Part shown: piece by piece, positions 1 to 5,998 of the stretch
Layout: every line of letters begins with the position of its first letter
Position numbering within the stretch: the stretch's first letter is position 1
Origin: Actinomycetales bacterium
GTDB lineage: Bacteria; Actinomycetota; Actinomycetes; Actinomycetales; JAHECE01
Direction: 5' to 3'
Assembly (NCBI GenBank): GCA_024641895.1
Contig: JAHECE010000038.1
Location: forward strand, 1-6,000
Length of the DNA stretch: 6,000 nucleotides
Position numbers and translations under genes: made by a program
Notes under the pieces: model-generated
What the model saw: only the letters and a program-made list of their open reading frames with translations
What the model was told of the DNA's origin: nothing
The model's database searches: none

Positions 1-2
1 TC

Positions 3-398
3 CGCGTCGGGACCTACGTCGCCCCGGCGCCGGCGCCGGCGCGTGCGCGGGCGGCTGCGCCGGCGGCTCCCGCCGCGCCCAGCGGCAGCTACTCGGGCGC
101 CGACCCGCGCTCGATCGGCCGCTCGATGGTCGCGGCCCGTGGTTGGGGCTCGGGTCAGTTCGACTGCCTCAACGCTCTCTGGACCAAGGAGAGCAACTGG
201 AACCCGTACGCGCAGAACCGCAGCTCCGGCGCCTACGGCATCCCGCAGGCCCTGCCCGGCTCGAAGATGGGCACCGTCGCCGGCGACTGGCGCACCAACC
301 CGGTCACCCAGATCACCTGGGGCCTGAACTACATCGCTGGCCGCTACGGGACGCCCTGCGGCGCCTGGTCGCACTCGCAGTCCGTCAACTGGTACTGA
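3..398 (+). CDS. Secreted lytic transglycosylase-like cell-wall hydrolase, C-terminal part (5' end outside window)
   Basis: Partial gene; 131 residues and a TGA stop are visible in frame 3. The first residues read RVGTYV, which resembles the end of a G5 domain (compare VAVGTK at the end of the G5 domain of the next gene). An Ala/Pro/Arg-rich linker of about 20 residues and a Ser/Gly-rich stretch follow. The last 90 or so residues form a small lysozyme-like transglycosylase (SLT / aggregation-promoting-factor C-terminal type) domain. The probable catalytic Glu is in WTKESNW (codon 189-191), followed by the typical AYGIPQALPGSKM and WGLNYIAGRYGTPCGAW segments. Two cysteines (codons 165-167 and 357-359) could form a disulfide, as expected for an exported protein. 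By family, such enzymes cleave the MurNAc-GlcNAc bond of peptidoglycan outside the cell. The internal ATG at 126 is not a credible start, since the frame is open and domain-like upstream. Family call is solid; the G5 assignment rests on only a few residues; the signal peptide is out of view. Confidence 0.85.
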   Translation, partial: RVGTYVAPAPAPARARAAAPAAPAAPSGSYSGADPRSIGRSMVAARGWGSGQFDCLNALWTKESNWNPYAQNRSSGAYGIPQALPGSKMGTVAGDWRTNPVTQITWGLNYIAGRYGTPCGAWSHSQSVNWY

Positions 399-467
399 GC
401 CCCGACCCGAGGGCCGCACACCGTCCGGCGCCTGTGGAGAACGGCACCAGCCACCCTTGACCCCGGC

Positions 468-505
468 CCGCAGGGCCGGCCGGTACCCACCGGCCGGCCC
501 TGCGG
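468..505 (+). terminator. GC-rich hairpin terminator after the transglycosylase gene
   Basis: Bases 468-484 and 489-505 form a perfect 17-bp inverted repeat around a 4-base ACCC loop, starting 70 bases after the stop codon. No T-tract follows (the next bases are TGTCTGCCTCTC). This fits the tail-less terminators common in high-GC actinobacteria. It should end transcription of the upstream gene and insulate rpf. Because the stem is symmetrical it could act on either strand. Confidence 0.75.
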
Positions 506-519
506 TGTCTGCCTCTCGA

Positions 520-536
520 CTCCCGCCCGTCGGGAG
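520..536 (+). other. Small secondary hairpin downstream of the terminator
   Basis: CTCCCG (520-525) and CGGGAG (531-536) pair around a 5-base loop, giving a 6-bp stem 15 bases after the main terminator. A second short pairing (GGCCC 546-550 with GGGCC 555-559) follows. They may reinforce termination or be incidental in such GC-rich DNA. Nothing else in 399-572 looks functional to me. Confidence 0.3.
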
Positions 537-572
537 GGATGGGCCGGCCCGAAGGGGCCCGGAATCCCGGGG

Positions 573-588
573 TGTGTGCCACGTCACC
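573..588. promoter_or_regulatory. Possible Crp-family operator upstream of rpf
   Basis: The 16-base element TGTGT-N6-TCACC matches the Crp/Cmr consensus TGTGA-N6-TCACA at 8 of 10 defined positions. Known background: rpf genes in M. tuberculosis (rpfA, via Rv3676) and Streptomyces are Crp-controlled, so such a site upstream of an rpf gene is plausible. It lies about 130 bases upstream of the proposed -35 and 303 bases upstream of the start codon, which is far for classical activation. Low confidence; a chance match is possible. Confidence 0.25.
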
Positions 589-704
589 GCTGGTCCAGAT
601 GTCGACGGATCAGTATCGCTGCAGGTCAATGCCACTTTGCGAGAGTCGCTACGGGGGGCTGTGCCTGTGTGACGAGCGCCACGGGCGTCAGTGGCCTCGG
701 GGCC

Positions 705-733
705 TTGTTGCCGCATGACGATCTGGTTACCGT
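705..733 (+). promoter_or_regulatory. Candidate sigma-A-type promoter of rpf
   Basis: TTGTTG (705-710) and TACCGT (728-733) are separated by 17 bases. They match the TTG half of the -35 box and the TAnnnT form of the actinobacterial -10 box. Transcription would start near 740, giving a 5' leader of about 150 bases before the rpf GTG. This is the best-spaced pair I found in 506-890, but no start-site data support it. Confidence 0.35.
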
Positions 734-740
734 CGTAGAC

Positions 741-880
741 AGAAGAAAGAGCCGCACCAGCGGCCGGGCCGGATCCTCGGCCCGACGACATCCGGATCGA
801 TCCCCGGCGGGTCGCAGGAGCACGGACGACACGTCCGGGCCCGCGCCGCATCACGGCGATCGTGCCGGGCCCTGTGAGCC
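741..880 (+). other. Hairpin-rich probable 5' leader of rpf
   Basis: This stretch precedes the rpf ribosome binding site and holds several short inverted repeats in succession. GCCGC/GCGGC (751-755/760-764, ACCA loop) abuts CGGGCCG/CGGCCCG (765-771/778-784). CGGAC/GTCCG (823-827/833-837) follows. The outer pairing GGGCCCG/CGGGCCC (837-843/866-872) encloses a smaller GCCG/CGGC hairpin (845-848/854-857) and ends 8 bases before the Shine-Dalgarno sequence. The last two stems share G837, so they compete at that base. The reading frame is open here, but there is no good start and no domain in the translation. It may be a structured leader controlling rpf translation; it does not match the conserved blocks of the c-di-AMP (ydaO) riboswitch that I know. 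Random pairing is a real alternative at this GC content. Confidence 0.35.
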
Positions 881-885
881 AAGGA
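881..885 (+). promoter_or_regulatory. Ribosome binding site that fixes the rpf start
   Basis: AAGGA lies 5 bases before GTG 891 and is the only good Shine-Dalgarno match near a plausible in-frame start. It marks GTG 891 as the start, even though the frame stays open up to about position 576. The same spot has a 9-base near-repeat (GACCTTTGT 884-892, GACCTTTCT 893-901) spanning the start codon. Confidence 0.7.
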
Positions 886-890
886 CCTTT

Positions 891-2063
891 GTGACCTTTC
901 TCCGCGAACCCGACCAGGGCTCGTACGCCGAGGCCGTCCGCCCGTCGACGCCCACCTCGCTCGCCCCTGCAGCCCGCACGTTCTTCCGACGTCCCCTCGC
1001 GCTCGCCGCGGCCGGCGTCGTCGTCGCCCTCACTGCCGGGGGTGCCGTCGCCGCGTCTGCCAGCAAGAAGGTCGAGATCGACCTCAACGGCGAGATCCGG
1101 ACAGTCAGCACCTTCGCCGGATCGGTCGACGGCGCGCTGCGCCAGGCCGGCATCGACGTCGCCGGCCGCGACGAGGTCACCCCCGACCTCCACGCTGCGA
1201 TCGCCGACGGCGACGAGATCGTCGTCCGCCAGGCGCACTCGATCGAGATCAGTGTCGACAGCCGCACGCAGACCCTCTGGACCACCGCGCCCACCGCCAG
1301 CGAGGCGCTCGCCGACCTCATGGCCTCCGGCCGCGATGCCTCGATCGTCGCCTCCCGCTCCACCGGCGGCGCCCGCACCGCGCTCGACCTGCCGGTCGTC
1401 AGCGCCGGCAGCGTGACCGTGGTCGTCGACGGTGCCTCGTCGACGATCCAGGTCGACGGCCCCACGCTCGCCGACGAGATCCTCGACGAGGCCGGAGTGA
1501 CGCTGGGCCCGCTCGACCGCGTCCTCGTCACGCGAGGCGCCGACGGCACTGCCACCGTCACCGTCAGCCGCGTGGTCCGCGGTGAGCGGGTCGAGACGGT
1601 GGCGATCGCGCACACCACGCGTGAGCAGGCCGACTCCGCCCTGTACAAGGGTGAGCGTCGCGTCATCCAGGCCGGTGCCGACGGCACGATCGAGCGCACC
1701 CTGCGCACCCTGACCGTCGACGGAGTCGAGACCTACGCCGCACTCCAGTCGGAGACCACGACGGCGCAGCCTGTCGAGGAGGTCGTCGCCGTCGGCACCA
1801 AGACCCGGCCGACGACGGCGCCCAGCGGCGTCTGGGGTGCCCTCGCCCAGTGCGAGTCCGGCGGCAACCCCGCCGCTCGCAGCGCGAACGGGCTCTACTT
1901 CGGGCTGTACCAGTTCTCCGTCGGCACGTGGGCCGCGGTCGGCGGCTCGGGCCTGCCGTCCGACGCCTCGGCCGCCGAGCAGACCCAGCGTGCGCAGATC
2001 CTGCAGGCGCGCTCGGGCTGGGGCCAGTGGCCTTACTGCGCAGCGAAGCTCGGGCTGATCTAG
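891..2063 (+). CDS. rpfB: Resuscitation-promoting factor, RpfB type (3x DUF348 - G5 - Rpf)
   Basis: Encodes 390 residues. Rpf proteins are secreted or surface-anchored muralytic enzymes that cleave peptidoglycan glycan strands and stimulate growth of dormant actinobacterial cells. The first 32 residues are a hydrophilic N-region. Residues 33-57 (FFRRPLALAAAGVVVALTAG...) form a hydrophobic signal or membrane anchor after basic residues. Three DUF348 repeats follow at about 59-100, 116-155 and 173-212, each with the pattern beta-strand, T/S-hydrophobic, ALxxAGI/V. A G5 domain lies at about 222-303, ending VEEVVAVGTK. A short linker leads to the Rpf domain (313-390), with LAQCESGGN, GLYQFSVGTW, GGSGLPSDAS and GWGQWPYC. 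E322 is the expected catalytic Glu; C321 and C383 are the expected disulfide pair. Architecture and the downstream rsmA-ispE match M. tuberculosis rpfB. The GTG start was chosen from AAGGA spacing and because the signal segment follows. Confidence 0.93.
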   Translation: MTFLREPDQGSYAEAVRPSTPTSLAPAARTFFRRPLALAAAGVVVALTAGGAVAASASKKVEIDLNGEIRTVSTFAGSVDGALRQAGIDVAGRDEVTPDLHAAIADGDEIVVRQAHSIEISVDSRTQTLWTTAPTASEALADLMASGRDASIVASRSTGGARTALDLPVVSAGSVTVVVDGASSTIQVDGPTLADEILDEAGVTLGPLDRVLVTRGADGTATVTVSRVVRGERVETVAIAHTTREQADSALYKGERRVIQAGADGTIERTLRTLTVDGVETYAALQSETTTAQPVEEVVAVGTKTRPTTAPSGVWGALAQCESGGNPAARSANGLYFGLYQFSVGTWAAVGGSGLPSDASAAEQTQRAQILQARSGWGQWPYCAAKLGLI

Positions 2064-2084
2064 CCCTCGTCCCGACGCCCTACC

Positions 2085-2146
2085 CGCCGAACGCATCATG
2101 GGGCGGCCCCGAAGGATCTGGGGCCCGCCCCATGATGCGTTCGGCG
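2085..2146 (+). terminator. Strong terminator between rpf and rsmA, 22-bp perfect stem
   Basis: Bases 2085-2106 pair without a mismatch with 2125-2146. Inside, GCCCC (2106-2110) can also pair with GGGGC (2120-2124) in an alternative register, leaving a loop of about 9 bases. The stem starts 21 bases after the rpf stop. It is followed by a G-rich run (TCGGGGGGAGGGGG) rather than a T-tract, again typical of actinobacterial tail-less terminators. It should separate rpf transcription from the rsmA operon. Its 3' arm reaches the probable -35 region of the rsmA promoter. Confidence 0.85.
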
Positions 2147-2174
2147 TCGGGGGGAGGGGGCCTAGGCTCGGCGG
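2140..2174 (+). promoter_or_regulatory. Probable leaderless promoter of rsmA
   Basis: TAGGCT (2163-2168) fits the TAnnnT -10 consensus and lies 6 bases before the rsmA GTG at 2175. Transcription would begin at or next to the start codon, giving an mRNA without a 5' leader. No good Shine-Dalgarno sits at proper distance (the purine run at 2149-2160 is 14 or more bases away), which supports leaderless translation, a frequent mode in actinobacteria. The -35 is weak: TTCGGC at 2140-2145 has the right 17-base spacing but overlaps the terminator arm. Confidence 0.6.
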
Positions 2175-3089
2175 GTGAGCGGTGATCAGCGCGAAGGCGG
2201 CGGCGAGGCCCCCGCGGCGTCGTCGGCGCTGCTCGGGGGCGGAGAGGTCCGCGCGCTGGCGGAGCGGCTCGGCATCAGGCCGACCAAGAGTCTCGGCCAG
2301 AACTTCGTGGTCGACGCCGGCACGATCCGGCGCATCGTGCGAGCCTCCGGCGTCACCGCCGACGACGTCGTTCTCGAGGTCGGCCCCGGCCTCGGTTCGC
2401 TCACGCTCGGGCTGCTGGAGACCGGCGCCCGCGTGATCGCGGTGGAGATCGACCCGGTACTCGCGGACGAGCTGCCGCGCACGGTCGCCGGCCGGGACCC
2501 CGAGGCCGCCGCGCGGCTGATCGTGGTGCACGCGGACGCGCTCGAGGTCCGAGAGCTGCCGGAGGAGCCGACCGCGATCGTCGCCAACCTGCCGTACAAC
2601 GTGGCGGTGCCCGTCCTGCTCACGATGCTCTCCCGGTTCCCGAGCCTGCGTTCCGGGCTTGTCATGGTGCAGGCCGAGGTGGCGGACCGGCTGGCGGCCC
2701 CGCCGGGATCGCGCACGTACGGCGCGCCGTCGGCCAAGGCCGCGTGGCACGCCGCCACCACCCGAGCCGGCACGGTGGGGCGCCTCGTCTTCTGGCCGGT
2801 GCCCAACGTCGACTCCGCCCTCGTGCGCCTCGTCAGGCGGCCCCCGCCCGAGACGTCCGCGACGCGGGAGCAGGTGTTCGCCTGCATCGACGCCGCCTTC
2901 GCGCAGCGGCGCAAGACCTTGCGGGCCGCGCTCGCCGGCTGGGCCGGCTCGGCCGCCGAGGCCGAGCGGTTCCTTCAAGCAGCGGGCATCGACCCGTCGC
3001 TGCGGGGGGAACGCCTGGCCGTCGAGGACTTCGCGGAGATCGCCGAGCGACGGCACTGCGGCACCACCTCAGGCAGGATGAGCGAGTGA
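2175..3089 (+). CDS. rsmA: 16S rRNA (adenine1518-N6/adenine1519-N6)-dimethyltransferase RsmA (KsgA)
   Basis: 304 residues. RsmA uses S-adenosylmethionine to dimethylate two adjacent adenines in the helix 45 loop of 16S rRNA, a late step in 30S assembly in the cytoplasm; loss causes kasugamycin resistance. Visible motifs: KSLGQNFVVD (38-47), typical of the family N-terminus; SAM motif I VLEVGPGLGSLT (66-77); VEID (90-93), the acidic ribose-binding end of strand 2; HAD (119-121); catalytic motif IV NLPY (138-141); FWPVPNVDS (206-214), matching the family FxPxPxVxS; and QRRKTLR (244-250). An N-terminal extension of about 20 Gly/Ala-rich residues and a short C-terminal tail make it slightly longer than E. 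coli KsgA (273). GTG 2175 is chosen from the -10 placement. The next downstream gene overlaps it by 4 bases, so ispE is probably translationally coupled. Confidence 0.95.
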   Translation: MSGDQREGGGEAPAASSALLGGGEVRALAERLGIRPTKSLGQNFVVDAGTIRRIVRASGVTADDVVLEVGPGLGSLTLGLLETGARVIAVEIDPVLADELPRTVAGRDPEAAARLIVVHADALEVRELPEEPTAIVANLPYNVAVPVLLTMLSRFPSLRSGLVMVQAEVADRLAAPPGSRTYGAPSAKAAWHAATTRAGTVGRLVFWPVPNVDSALVRLVRRPPPETSATREQVFACIDAAFAQRRKTLRAALAGWAGSAAEAERFLQAAGIDPSLRGERLAVEDFAEIAERRHCGTTSGRMSE

Positions 3090-4033
3090 GCACCCGGGAC
3101 AGCGAGCACGTCGTGCACGTGCGCGCCCCCGGAAAGGTCAACCTCGCCCTCCGGGTGGGCCCCGCCAGGCCCGACGGGTACCACGGCCTCGTCACCGTGT
3201 TCCAGGCGGTGTCCCTGTACGAGGACGTCCGCGCCCAGGAGGCGCCCGGGTTCTCCGTGACGGTCAGTGGTCGCCAAGCCGCGGCCGTCCCGACGGACGA
3301 CACCAACCTCGCCCTTCGCGCCGCTCGACTCCTCGCCGACTCGGCTGCCGTCGACAAGGGCGTCCGGCTCCACCTGACCAAGGGCGTCCCCACCGCGGGC
3401 GGGATGGGTGGCGGCTCCGCCGACGCGGCCGCTGCGCTGCTGGCCTGCGACGTCCTCTGGGGCACCGGCCTCGCCCGGGACGAGCTGGCCGAGCTGGCGG
3501 CCGAGCTCGGCGCCGACGTGCCGTTCGCGCTGACCGGCCTGACGGCCGTCGGCACCGGCCGCGGCGACGTCCTCAGCCCCGTGCTCGGTCGCGGCACCTT
3601 CCACTGGGTGCTCGCGCTGCAGGGCACCGGCCTTCCGACACCGGCGGTCTTCCGTCGGTTCGACGAGCGCCAGGCGGGGCCGGTCGCCGAGCCCGTGCTC
3701 TCCCACGACCTCATGTCCGCCCTGCGGGCCGGGGATCCCCGGGCGCTCGCCCCCGAGCTCGTCAACGACCTCCAGCCCGGGGCCGTCGACCTCGCGCCGC
3801 AGCTCGGCGAGGTCTTGGCGGCGGCCGCAGACGCCGGCGCGCTCGCCCAGATCGTCTCGGGGTCCGGCCCGACCGTCGTCGCTCTCGCCTCGGGGCACGC
3901 CCACGCGCAGTCCGTGGCCGACCGGTTGCGGGCCGCCGAGGTGGCGGACGAGGTCCTTGTCGTCACCGGCCCCACCCAGGGCGCTCGCGTCCTCGAGTCC
4001 ATGCGCGGCCCCGCGCACCCGGGGCCGGCCTAG
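3086..4033 (+). CDS. ispE: 4-diphosphocytidyl-2-C-methyl-D-erythritol kinase IspE
   Basis: 315 residues. IspE is a GHMP-family kinase of the MEP (non-mevalonate) isoprenoid pathway: it phosphorylates CDP-methylerythritol at the 2-hydroxyl using ATP. Visible: APGKVNLAL (14-22) with the probable catalytic K17; PDGYH (29-33), typical of IspE; the ATP-binding GHMP motif PTAGGMGGGSADAAAAL (102-118); GADVPFAL (142-149) with the catalytic Asp at 144; ND at 227-228; and the C-terminal GHMP motif SGSGP (258-262). The start is GTG 3086, whose GTGA overlaps the rsmA stop. AGGA at 3075-3078 sits 7 bases upstream as ribosome binding site. The frame is open further upstream, but that part is a shadow of rsmA. 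Gene order rsmA-ispE is conserved across actinobacteria. No odd residues in the motifs; the last ~10 residues are Pro/Gly/Ala-rich and probably disordered. Confidence 0.95.
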   Translation: MSTRDSEHVVHVRAPGKVNLALRVGPARPDGYHGLVTVFQAVSLYEDVRAQEAPGFSVTVSGRQAAAVPTDDTNLALRAARLLADSAAVDKGVRLHLTKGVPTAGGMGGGSADAAAALLACDVLWGTGLARDELAELAAELGADVPFALTGLTAVGTGRGDVLSPVLGRGTFHWVLALQGTGLPTPAVFRRFDERQAGPVAEPVLSHDLMSALRAGDPRALAPELVNDLQPGAVDLAPQLGEVLAAAADAGALAQIVSGSGPTVVALASGHAHAQSVADRLRAAEVADEVLVVTGPTQGARVLESMRGPAHPGPA

Positions 4034-5970
4034 TGGCTCACCTGATCGGCGCAGAGAACCTGCACGTCCTGGCCGGCCCGCGTCTCCTGTTCGAGGGCGT
4101 CTCGCTCGGGCTCGACGACGGCGTCGCGATCGGCGTCGTCGGGCGCAACGGCGCGGGGAAGTCGACCCTGCTGCGGCTCCTCGCCGGGCGCCAGGAGCCC
4201 GACGGCGGGCGCGTCACTCGCGCGGGCGGCACGCGGGTGGCGGTCCTCGACCAGTCGGACACGCTGCCCCCGGGGCGCACGGTGCTCGACGTCGTCCACG
4301 GGGACCTCGACGTCCACGAGTGGGCCTCGCAGGCGGCGATCCGCGAGATCCACGACGGCCTGCTCTCGGACGTCGACCTCGACGCCGAGGTCGGCACCCT
4401 CTCGGGCGGTCAGCGGCGGCGCACGGCGCTCGCCGCCGTTCTCACGGAGCCGGCCGAGGTGCTGGTGCTCGACGAACCGACCAACCACCTCGACGTCGAG
4501 GGGGTCGACTGGCTGGCTCGCCACCTGACGGCGCGGTTCGCCGGCGGCAGGGGAGCGCTCGTGGTCGTCACGCACGACCGCTGGTTCCTCGACGCCGTGT
4601 GCACCCGCATCTGGGAGGTCGTCGAGGCGCCCGACGGCGGTTCGGTGCAGATATACGACGGGTCGTACGCGGCGTACGTCCTCGCCCGGGCCGAGCGGGC
4701 CCGGATGGCGGCTGCCGACAAGGATCGCCGCGCCAACCTGCTGCGCAAGGAGCTCGCGTGGCTCCGGCGCGGGGCCCCGGCAAGGACGTCCAAGCCGCGG
4801 TTCCGACTCGACGCCGCAGCAGCACTCATCGCGGACGAGCCCCCGCCCCGGGACACCCTCGAGCTCACGAAGCTCGCGACCGCCCGGCTCGGCAAGCAGG
4901 TCGTCGACCTCGAGGACGTCTCGGTCGAGTTCGCGGGGCCGGACGGCGAGCCGCGGCGGATTCTCGACGACGTCACCTGGCGGCTCGCGCCGGGCGCCCG
5001 CATCGGCGTCGTCGGCGTCAACGGCGCGGGCAAGACCACGGTGCTCCGCCTGCTCCAAGGGTCGCTCGGACCCACGTCGGGGAAGGTTCGCCGGGGCAAG
5101 ACGGTCCGCGCCGCGACCCTCTCCCAGGAGGTCCGCGAGCTCGACGCCATCGCTGACCTGCGGGTACTCGAAGCGGTGGAGCAGGTGCGCGCCCGCGTCT
5201 CCGTCGGCGACAAGGAGCTGACCGCGACCCAGCTCGTGGAGCGCCTCGGCTTCACGCGAGAGCGCGCGTGGACCCGGGTGGGGGAGCTCTCCGGTGGCGA
5301 GCGGCGCCGGCTGCAGCTGCTGCGGCTGCTCGTCGGTGAGCCGAACCTGCTGCTGCTGGACGAGCCGACCAACGACCTCGACACCGACACGCTCGCCGCC
5401 GTCGAGGACCTGCTGGACGGGTGGCCGGGGACGCTCGTCGTCGTCTCGCACGACCGCTACCTGCTCGAACGTGTCACGGAGACCCAGGTCGCGCTGTTCG
5501 GGGACGGGACGATCCGCGACCTGCCCGGCGGGGTCGAGCAGTACCTGGAGCTGAGGCGGTCCGGCGATCGCGGGGGACCGGCGGCGGGCGCGGTGCGGTC
5601 AGTGGCCCAGAGACCGGCCCGGGTCCCGGCCGCGATCGGGGTCGCCGGCGCGAGGCAAGGTGCGGGGAAGAACGGGTCGCCCCGGCGCGAGCCAGCGGGC
5701 GCCGGCCCAGCCGTCGGGTCGGGCGAACCCGCACCGTCGTCGCCGGTCTCCGATCCGGCAGTCACGCGGGCGGCGCGCAAAGAGCTCGCGCGGCTCGAGC
5801 GCCAGCTCGACAAGCTGCGTGGGCAGGAGTCCGATCTGCACACCGAGCTCGCGGCCCGCGCGACCGACCACGCCGCCCTGGTCGAGCTGGCCGGCCGCCT
5901 GCGCGACGTCGAGGAGCGGATCGGGGCCCTCGAGGACGAGTGGCTCGAGGCCGCCGAGGCTGCCGGCTGA
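4033..5970 (+). CDS. ABC-F family ATPase, Uup-like, with C-terminal coiled coil
   Basis: 645 residues, two ATP-binding cassettes in one chain and no membrane segment, which identifies an ABC-F protein rather than a transporter. ABC-F proteins bind the ribosomal E site and act in translation. Domain 1: Walker A GRNGAGKST (37-45), signature LSGGQ (123-127), Walker B VLVLDEPTNHLD (143-154), switch H181. Linker (about 215-285) contains RKELAWLRRG and ARTSKPRFR, resembling the Uup interdomain linker. Domain 2: Walker A GVNGAGKTT (328-336), signature LSGGE (419-423), Walker B LLLLDEPTNDLD (439-450), switch H473. Residues about 511-575 are a Gly/Ala/Pro-rich spacer, and 577-645 a charged heptad-like coiled coil as in Uup. 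Both catalytic Glu (148, 444) are present. GTG 4033 shares one base with the ispE TAG stop; no clear Shine-Dalgarno is seen, so translation probably depends on coupling. Uup is the nearest named relative, but orthology is not proven. Confidence 0.92.
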   Translation: MAHLIGAENLHVLAGPRLLFEGVSLGLDDGVAIGVVGRNGAGKSTLLRLLAGRQEPDGGRVTRAGGTRVAVLDQSDTLPPGRTVLDVVHGDLDVHEWASQAAIREIHDGLLSDVDLDAEVGTLSGGQRRRTALAAVLTEPAEVLVLDEPTNHLDVEGVDWLARHLTARFAGGRGALVVVTHDRWFLDAVCTRIWEVVEAPDGGSVQIYDGSYAAYVLARAERARMAAADKDRRANLLRKELAWLRRGAPARTSKPRFRLDAAAALIADEPPPRDTLELTKLATARLGKQVVDLEDVSVEFAGPDGEPRRILDDVTWRLAPGARIGVVGVNGAGKTTVLRLLQGSLGPTSGKVRRGKTVRAATLSQEVRELDAIADLRVLEAVEQVRARVSVGDKELTATQLVERLGFTRERAWTRVGELSGGERRRLQLLRLLVGEPNLLLLDEPTNDLDTDTLAAVEDLLDGWPGTLVVVSHDRYLLERVTETQVALFGDGTIRDLPGGVEQYLELRRSGDRGGPAAGAVRSVAQRPARVPAAIGVAGARQGAGKNGSPRREPAGAGPAVGSGEPAPSSPVSDPAVTRAARKELARLERQLDKLRGQESDLHTELAARATDHAALVELAGRLRDVEERIGALEDEWLEAAEAAG

Positions 5971-5998
5971 CCGAAGTGACTGGAGTGACCGGGGTGAC
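5971..5998 (+). repeat. Three imperfect 9-base repeats after the ABC-F gene
   Basis: CCGAAGTGA, CTGGAGTGA and CCGGGGTGA follow each other directly (consensus CYGRRGTGA), beginning right after the ABC-F stop codon. Each unit contains a GTG in the same frame, so the repeat may simply be the start region of the next gene. Confidence 0.5.

Noticed and set aside
433..441. DnaA-box-like sequence TGTGGAGAA
   Set aside because: One mismatch to the reverse complement of the actinobacterial box, a single copy, and no origin context (no dnaA/dnaN, no AT-rich segment).
600..760. Possible ydaO/yuaA (c-di-AMP) riboswitch upstream of rpf
   Set aside because: A G-run (ACGGGGGGCTG near 651) hints at it, but the other conserved blocks, especially the GACAGCTAAC-like segment, are missing by eye. 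A covariance-model search would be decisive.
576..890. In-frame upstream extension of the rpf gene (start at about 576, 105 extra residues)
   Set aside because: The extra translation is Arg/Ser/Gly-rich without a recognisable domain, has no ribosome binding site, and would bury the signal/anchor segment about 138 residues into the protein. GTG 891 with AAGGA is far better.
2833..4018. Long minus-strand open frames (389 and 347 residues) opposite rsmA and ispE
   Set aside because: Shadows of strongly biased coding sequence; translations rich in Arg/Ser/Ala/Gly with no motif, and they cover two well-supported + strand genes.
4030..5451. 473-residue antisense open frame opposite the ABC-F gene
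   Set aside because: Open minus-strand frames of this length are expected opposite GC-rich genes. Its translation is low-complexity and charged, while the + strand codes clear ABC motifs.
4033..5970. ABC transporter or antibiotic-resistance ABC-F determinant
   Set aside because: No membrane segments. The Uup-like linker, C-terminal coiled coil and location in a core rsmA-ispE operon suggest a housekeeping ABC-F. Resistance function cannot be excluded without phylogeny.
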